This document shows, one piece after another, positions 58,701 through 64,000 of a stretch of 64,000 nucleotides of DNA; the stretch's first letter is position 1, and the number at the start of each line of letters is the position of its first letter. Position numbers and translations under genes: made by a program. The DNA comes from Plutella xylostella (lineage: Eukaryota > Arthropoda > Insecta > Lepidoptera > Plutellidae), in NCBI RefSeq assembly GCF_932276165.1, contig NC_063998.1:1872501-1936500 (forward strand), given 5' to 3'. The notes beneath the pieces were generated by a model. That model did no database searches. It was given only the letters and a program-made list of their open reading frames with translations, and had not been told where the DNA came from.

Positions 58701-61700
58701 TTAATAACATTACCTATATTTCCCCTCATGTCAGTTCTACCGCTTCCTCACTAGCTCCGAAATTACCGAAATACTAGCTATTAAGCCGTAAAGCAAGAAA
58801 ATTGCGAGTATTAAATTCCACAAATGTTCTATTAGTCATTTCACGTAGTTCTAAATACAAAATAGTGGCATATCTAAGATGGCGGACTAGATCGAGTAAC
58901 TGCCAGTTTCAATAACTCTATTTATCGATAACTGTCAGTTACTTTCATACGATTTGGACAGAATGCAACTCTTTATGTTTCAAAATCGTATGAGAGTAAC
59001 TGACAGCTATTAATAGATATAATATTCAAACTGGCAGTAATTAATAAGCGGGTTGATGTTTAGTATACTTCAAAAACTGAATGAATAGTTAGCGACGGCC
59101 TCCCAGTGCATTCTGACGGCCGCGGCCCATGCACCCATGTACGGACTACTGCACTGTATAGCACATGTGGTCAAGGATGTAGATGCTGAGTAAGGAACCT
59201 TTGTATTAATAATATTACCTATATGGTATCGAAATACAAGCTTTTAAGCCATAAAGCAAGAAAATTGCTGGTATTACATTCCACAATTTGAATTTTGTAA
59301 TAGTTGTGTCACGTTAAATCCGAAATGGCGGCAGAAATCTCCAGCAGAGCTTCAATTTCTGGAATTTTTAATAAGTTAAGTAGTTTGTAATTTGCATGTT
59401 TATTTGTTAATTAACATTATTTTATAGTTCTTTAAGTAACATCGTTTTTATATTTTTAATTAGTTATTCAAGGAGAGACCTTTGCCCAGCAGTGGGACAC
59501 TAGAGGTTAAAGAAAAAAAATAGTTATTCGATTTTATATATTTTTCTCCTCCTCATTACCGTTGTCCCATCTGGTCATAACCCTATAACTCTTCTTTCCC
59601 CAGTGCAATATCTTCATCCCAGCAGTGGTCTGCCCTCATAGCGGATGTGATATCCACGTGCATGCGAGTGACGGACTGCGCCGCGCCTATTGTGAATAAC
59701 TCCTCGCCTGAAGGACATCTGCCTATGGACAGGTGAATATAAGGTTGCCTGTAAAAGATCGCTCTCAGCGATAAGGCCGCCTATTGTACATTGGTTCTAG
59801 TCTATAAGTATGTTTTTGTACGTCTGATTTATGTGGTGTTCAATAAAATATTTTTTTCTTCTTTTCTATTCTATGTTGCGGTATATATCAGAGGCGCGAG
59901 CATAGGATTCGATACTATTTTCGAATCTACACGAAGGGTTTTACCAAACTCTAAACGTATTTAAATCAAAATTTAAATACATTTTGACCTAACTGACAGA
60001 CGTATGACAGGCTACTAAATACGTTTAGCGTTTGGTGAAAGTCCACCTAACATGGAAAAAACAAATGCCACTTTTGGAACTAACAAATTTGCATGGAAGT
60101 AATAATACAACAGGAATGCGCACTCACCAAAATGATGCAAACAAAAATAGACCTAACGAATTCACCTTAAGATTTTTATTTGAAGTGAAAGAGGCCGCGA
60201 GCCGATAGAGAGGGTTACCACAGAGCCCTTTTAAATTGCCAGGATTTAGTTGTGTAAACTTTGGTAGATTTTGTATGAAGAGACCTATGCAAAAAAAAAT
60301 ATTAAATTAACTCATAGACTACTGTATATCATATCATTTTCAAAAACAAATTTATAATAAATCATTATAAACATGTAATTTTAATGAAATATTTGGTATT
60401 TGTATGAATAATAATTTCATAAAAAATATTGGTAGTTTTTCTAAATACTTTACGACAAGACCGAAGTTGTCAAGATGACGGATGCCGTTTATACTGTTGT
60501 GAGAGACGTTATGGTTAGGGTGACCATTCATTCGTACTTTTGAATCACTTTCCATTAATTAGGACCTGTTTCATTCAACTTTTTGTTTTATTTTATACCT
60601 AAGTATCATTAGGTATTATTGTGGCTGTTGTCTTATAAGGCTGGTAAAGAGTTATGAGCTGTTGATTTTTTTGGTGATAGATACGAGTATTATAAGATAA
60701 TTTATCAAGCTTAAAACCGGCGGAAGCACTTAGGTTGAGATATTTTTTTTGAAATTTGAATTTCGCTCATCGTATTATTTACGTCAATCCTACCTCTAAT
60801 TAAAACCAGTCCATCTTAGTAGAATTTGGTAAAAAGACAGATTGTTGTTGCTAGTTCAAACCTTGGGAATATCTAATTGATATGGAAAAATAAACATATC
60901 AATATTACATTGCAGATTGCGCTGAAACAACACATCTATACAAATTTTACCTTCACCCCATTTGTTTACTCAATTGTCATATCACCAAAATACATTCGTA
61001 CCTATATTGCAATTGAATTATTCGAATAATAGGTGACTTTGAGACCATCGACACCTATTCGCGACATGATAGATTAGAAGTGATGTCTCATGAATTACCT
61101 AAAATTATGGTCACCAAAAATAGAAAGAGATGGAGGGCTCCGTGCTGACTATCTTTGTCGGCTCGTTTTTTTGGTGCAGTGCGCATTCCTGTTGTATTAT
61201 TACTTCCATGCAAATTTGCCTTACATTTTGACAGTGACATTTGACGATACGCAACGTAAACGGAGGTTTCGAATCCTGTGCTCGGGCAACTGTACCCGTA
61301 TCACGAAAATTCGAGCTAACGTATAGAATCGAATACGAGTGCGACAACTGTCAATTCTATAGGTAAAAAGTGTTCGAAAGTGCTGTCAAGTTGACAATAG
61401 TCGCACTCGCATTCGATTCTATATTGTTCGTGATCGCCCTGCAGTACAGTCAGAATAAGCGAAAAAATAAACATTAGATTTTATATTGTGTTTGCTGGAT
61501 GGACTTTGGCTTTGGCTTTATTAGATTTCTATCTGACCTTAGTTCTGATGCAATCCTTCACCGAATCACGAAATTTTTTGACACTAGTTTCACCGGAATT
61601 TGTATTCGTTTTAGTTTCGAACGTTACCGACAGGGGCGCTGATTTAATAAATCGAATAATCTATCGACTAGTGTTGAGAAAAACAAAATTTGCTCACAGG

Positions 61701-63782
61701 GATCAATCGCTATAACTTCATTTATTTCAAGCAGTTATAGCTTAACTTAATATGCAGCGGTTGTGGTGGAAAACTCTTGTTCTTCATTAAATGTAAATAT
61801 GTTTAATTTACAGCGGTGTGAAGCTGGGCAGTGGCCAGGTGACGGCACAAATGGTACTGCTTTGTGCGTGGAGATCTGTTAAAGAGGTAAACAAATACTT
61901 TTTGCTCTATTTATATTTTACTCAAACACAAACTTTAAAAGTTACACAAACTTTAGCTTTACACCATATACATATTTAAGTAGAGTTACAATATCAAAAG
62001 TGTGAGCAGCGCTTAAACTATGTCTTCCAATGAACTTGTGAATTATATTATTATGTAGTGTAGATGTTGTAGAGTAGAATAGAATAAAAATCTGACTTCA
62101 TGTCAGACATCAATCATAGCTTATCAAAGTGGGCCCAAGCCCAATGAAATAAAACATACCCAATGGTAACAACTGTAAATTTGACATAATTTTATAATAT
62201 GTTATTCGCTGTAAAATGTAACTAAACCTAAGTTTTTAAATTAAATAAAAAGTGTTAAAAAACATGGAAATAAACATAATTAAATAAATACATTTTATAC
62301 TAACTACCCGCAGGTATCCCTCCTCCTAGGCTCGATCTCGTCCCGGCTCACGATCGAGGGCGAGTCGCGTGACTCGACGGTGACTCACGCGCAGGTCGTC
62401 AGCATCGGCCGACATCTCACCACGCTACTGGCGGAGACCAAGCATAGGGGGGCGTTTGAACAGGCGTATGTGGGGTTTAATATGCTGCTTACTAGGTGAG
62501 AACTAGTTTATTTAGCTATACTTCGTTTAATATACAACTAGTCCTGTGACAGCTGTTAATTCCATACATTTTATTTGTCATTTGTTAGTTTTCAAGGGAA
62601 AACCAACATTTACCAGATAATATAATCAAACATAAGCATCTGTCAATCTAACGTCATAGAACTCATGCTATAGTTACCCAGGTAGTCGAGTGACTCAAGG
62701 GTGAGTTACTCTCCAGTATAAGAAGACATTACACGACGCGATGATACAAGCGGATAGTAAGCATATGGGAACCTTTGAAAAGGGGTATGGGAGTTACTCT
62801 TCCACGGCAAAACAGCAGTGCTATTTTTTATGGAATATAGCATGTATAGCTGACACGCTGCATTAATACTAGCGCCACTTTCTTTCCCGTAAATCCAACT
62901 TCAAAACCATTTAAAGCTACGCATAACTCACTCAACACCAACTTATTTCACACCTCTCTCTCTCCCAGACTATGGAGTTGTCGCAGTGAGTCCCTTCTCT
63001 CTCTCCCTGACTCCTGGTTGAGTGGCCTAATGTCCGACATCGCGGGAGGAGGAAGTGACAAGCTGTGTGCGACTAGAAGAAGCGCTGGAGTGCCTTATAT
63101 TATACAGGTTATTTATACTCATTATTTCATGTACAGATCCTTTATCTACTTCGACACCTCGTTTAATGCGCGTTCCCATCACAGCGTTTTATTTATCGCG
63201 GATCGCGATATATACGCCGCCCATGGAAGTAGAAAAAAGGCGGAAGGAATCTCGTTTAATAAAACACTGAGGCACCACAATAGCGGCGACATAAGAGTGT
63301 ATGGGTGCGTAGGTGCGACGTGATTGGCGCGCGGCAGCAAACTGGCTTACTTTGAGTGTATGTAAATTAAATGTGTGTTGGGCTCGTCGCAACAATGAAA
63401 GTGACTTACTTAGGGTTCCTCAGTGTTTAGTAAGCGATATTCCTTCCGCCATTTTTTCTACTTCAATGACGCCCGCCGCCGTGACGTATTATTAAATTTT
63501 TCCATAGTAAAAAATTTACATGGTGAACCTACGTATTTTTTCGCGTATTTCGCATTCTTAAAGTTGTCAGTTTGACGTCCCGAGTCACCCACTTGGTCCA
63601 GTATTTACACAACACCCTGTATACCTACTCACAAAATACCGTCCACATTCGCAGGCACTAGTAACTACAGAACTTCAGGTCAACGGGCTCCCCAGGTGCT
63701 TCCACCGCTGCATGGCGCGGCTGCTGGCGCTGGCGCACCTCGACCCACACCAGCCACACAACGCGGCGGAGGTTGAGACCAG
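49713..63782 (+). CDS. THADA: THADA homologue (DUF2428), first 19 exons; 3' end outside window
   Basis: THADA (yeast Trm732) is a large HEAT-like scaffold that partners the FTSJ1/Trm7 methyltransferase for 2'-O-methylation of tRNA position 32. Fly THADA also binds SERCA and affects fat storage. Exons: 49713-49821, 49985-50159, 51942-52190, 52415-52673, 53029-53207, 53556-53779, 54102-54286, 55090-55271, 55600-55795, 56084-56239, 56745-56959, 57156-57270, 57465-57610, 58520-58684, 59604-59732, 61814-61886, 62314-62495, 62969-63107 and 63655-63782. All junction phases agree, giving about 1068 codons. The DUF2428 signature is in exons 16-19: GQVTAQMVLLCAWRSVKEVS, then CATRRSAGVPYIIQALV. Upstream exons give helical-repeat sequence typical of the family. 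The start is the first ATG in frame (AAAATGAATGG). Exon 18 has a weak donor, GTTATT. The protein's C-terminal part lies beyond the window. Confidence 0.92.
50349..51835 (+). repeat. Lepidopteran dispersed repeat, tandemly duplicated and split by a LINE
   Basis: CTAGCTGTTCCCGCGAGCTTCG...CTTAAAAAGTTTTCTCGTGGG (50349-50444) continues after the LINE at 51587 as ATACCAAATTTCATTCAAATCC...GACAGACAGACAGACACAG...TTTATAATATTA. A second partial unit follows at about 51683-51830. Fragments of the family also occur near 31720-31770. Confidence 0.7.
50445..51586 (-). mobile_element. 5'-truncated LINE (L2/CR1-like reverse transcriptase) in THADA intron 2
   Basis: A minus-strand frame from the insertion edge to the stop at 50539 holds RT motifs ACFLDLSKAFDLVNYNILW, GVRQGGLSSPRLFNFYI and NISYADDMVLLSPS, then a C-terminal RT-linked region. 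VRQGG plus YADDM suggests an L2/CR1/Rex-type clade rather than jockey. The 3' tail is (AAT)n at 50445-50472. Flanks TATACCA at 50438-50444 and 51587-51593 are target-site duplications. The frame is open over about 350 codons, so insertion is recent. Endonuclease part missing. Confidence 0.85.
52689..52750 (+). repeat. Three 21-bp tandem repeats, each with a consensus 5' splice site
   Basis: AATGTATTCTTATGTAAGTAT is repeated three times just after THADA exon 4. GTAAGTAT donors start at 52701, 52722 and 52743. They are 21 nt apart, and all are in the same phase (0) as the modelled donor at 52674 (gtaggt). The intervening codons contain no stop. Confidence 0.85.
54369..54535 (+). mobile_element. 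tRNA-derived SINE, family A, 3'-truncated
   Basis: GAGCGGTGGTAGCTCAGTCGG A box, GAGTTCGAATCC B box, then CAATGAGTTCTTTGGAA and ACTTACGGTGAAAGGCAAAC. The body ends at about 54535. More diverged than the copies at 34568 and 39321. In THADA intron 7. Confidence 0.75.
54800..55022 (+). mobile_element. LINE 3' end with (TTTGAG)n tail
   Basis: GGCTCAGGAGTTTCTTGCC...GTACGATGAATAAAAAAATTTGAGTTTGAGTTTGAG: a 3' UTR-like stretch, a polyadenylation-like motif and a hexamer tail, in THADA intron 7. Confidence 0.5.
56262..56380 (+). mobile_element. Retroelement 3' tail with (TATC)n
   Basis: TGTTTGTGTGCAATAAAGAGTTATC followed by a TATC tetramer run, directly after THADA exon 10. A typical lepidopteran retroelement terminus. 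Confidence 0.5.
58900..59037. mobile_element. Palindromic MITE, copy 2, TAA target duplication
   Basis: CTGCCAGTTTCAATA...TATTCAAACTGGCAG with inner TTTCATACGATTTGG / CAAAATCGTATGAGA. Flanked by TAA on both sides, suggesting a PIF/Harbinger-type 3-bp duplication. It lies between THADA exon 14 and its degenerate copy. Confidence 0.7.
59047..59190 (+). pseudogene. Partial duplicate of THADA exon 14 with following intron
   Basis: From TGCATTCTGACGGCCGCGGC at 59108 to the donor GTAAGG, it matches exon 14 with four differences, all synonymous. Upstream, about 59055-59107 aligns more loosely to exon 14 but contains an in-frame TAG and a lost codon. The intron part also matches (GGAACCTTT.TATTAATAA.ATTACCTATAT). 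Splicing in after exon 14 would shift the frame and hit TGA at once, so it is probably not used. Confidence 0.75.
59735..59875 (+). mobile_element. LINE/SINE 3' tail family, copy 2
   Basis: AAGGTTGCCTGTAAAAGATCG...AAGGCCGCCTATTGTACATTGG...ATTTATGTGGTGTTCAATAAA, the same family as 13765-13890, directly downstream of the THADA exon 15 donor. Confidence 0.6.
59938..61240. repeat. Inverted-repeat rich stretch in THADA intron 15
   Basis: A small hairpin at 59938-60050 pairs TTTACCAAACTCTAAACGTATTTA with TAAATACGTTTAGCGTTTGGTGAAA. A second, widely spaced pair lies at about 60070-60140 and 61160-61240 and shares CATGGAAGTAATAATACAAC and its complement, about 1 kb apart. No coding content between. 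Confidence 0.65.
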
Positions 63783-64000
63783 GTGGGTTTGAGCACCAAA
63801 TTGTTCAATTTCAGCGTAGTATTGTCAATAAAATTAGTGCACGCAGGTCACGTAATTTTTTACCTGTTATATAAATGATTGCGGAAAGGGTCCACAGCGC
63901 ACCGCGTTGTTCCAATCTTACGGCGGCGCTTTTATGTGGTGTTTAGGCTGCGTTCCCAGTAGGCTAACTGTTTCAGTTTATTTTTATTTTATTTTATTTT
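63783..64000 (+). other. THADA intron 19 (to window end)
   Basis: Begins with donor GTGGGT. No further exon is visible before the window ends. Confidence 0.5.

Overview
The window is nuclear DNA from an insect, very probably a moth or butterfly (Lepidoptera). The genes are AT-rich with many short exons and GT-AG introns. One gene is an insect odorant receptor. The repeats are typical of Lepidoptera: tRNA-derived SINEs, RTE-like LINE tails ending in (GAT)n, a mag-type Ty3/gypsy element, and many small fold-back MITEs. No organelle or bacterial features were seen. All gene models were built by eye from reading frames, splice sites and phase agreement.

Layout. (1) 127-2672, +: the 3' half of eIF5 (W2 domain). 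Its intron holds three extra copies of a 117-nt coding segment. (2) 5540-19590, -: a ninjurin gene of 7 exons (291 aa). Its 8.8-kb first intron is full of transposon relics, including a jockey-like LINE, a SINE and an 8-bp-TSD MITE. (3) 20165-23346: a young mag-like LTR retrotransposon with an intact 960-codon gag-pol frame. It is flanked by perfect INVERTED copies of its LTR end and a 5-bp target duplication. (4) 25461-30199, +: an odorant receptor, 9 exons, 418 aa. (5) 30889-34387 and 36847-41116, +: two tandem tetraspanin paralogues with five phase-0 exons each. (6) 41.8-44.6 kb: a composite inverted-repeat element carrying a recurring AGTAATGGACAC motif. (7) 46244-48993, +: an unrecognised secreted Ala/Gln/Pro-rich protein with an alternative exon that switches the frame of the last exon. 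(8) 49713 to the window end, +: the first 19 exons (about 1068 codons) of THADA, the partner of the tRNA C32 2'-O-methyltransferase. Its introns contain a nested LINE, SINEs and MITEs.

The genes are functionally unrelated neighbours: translation initiation, membrane rupture or adhesion, olfaction, membrane organisation, secretion and tRNA modification. The tetraspanin pair is the only obvious local gene duplication.

The most interesting signals are local exon-scale structures. They are the eIF5 W2 mini-exon array, whose copies differ almost only at synonymous sites; the retrotransposon with an inverted 3' end; a 21-bp tandem array of in-frame splice donors after THADA exon 4; and the exon that toggles the C-terminus of the secreted protein.
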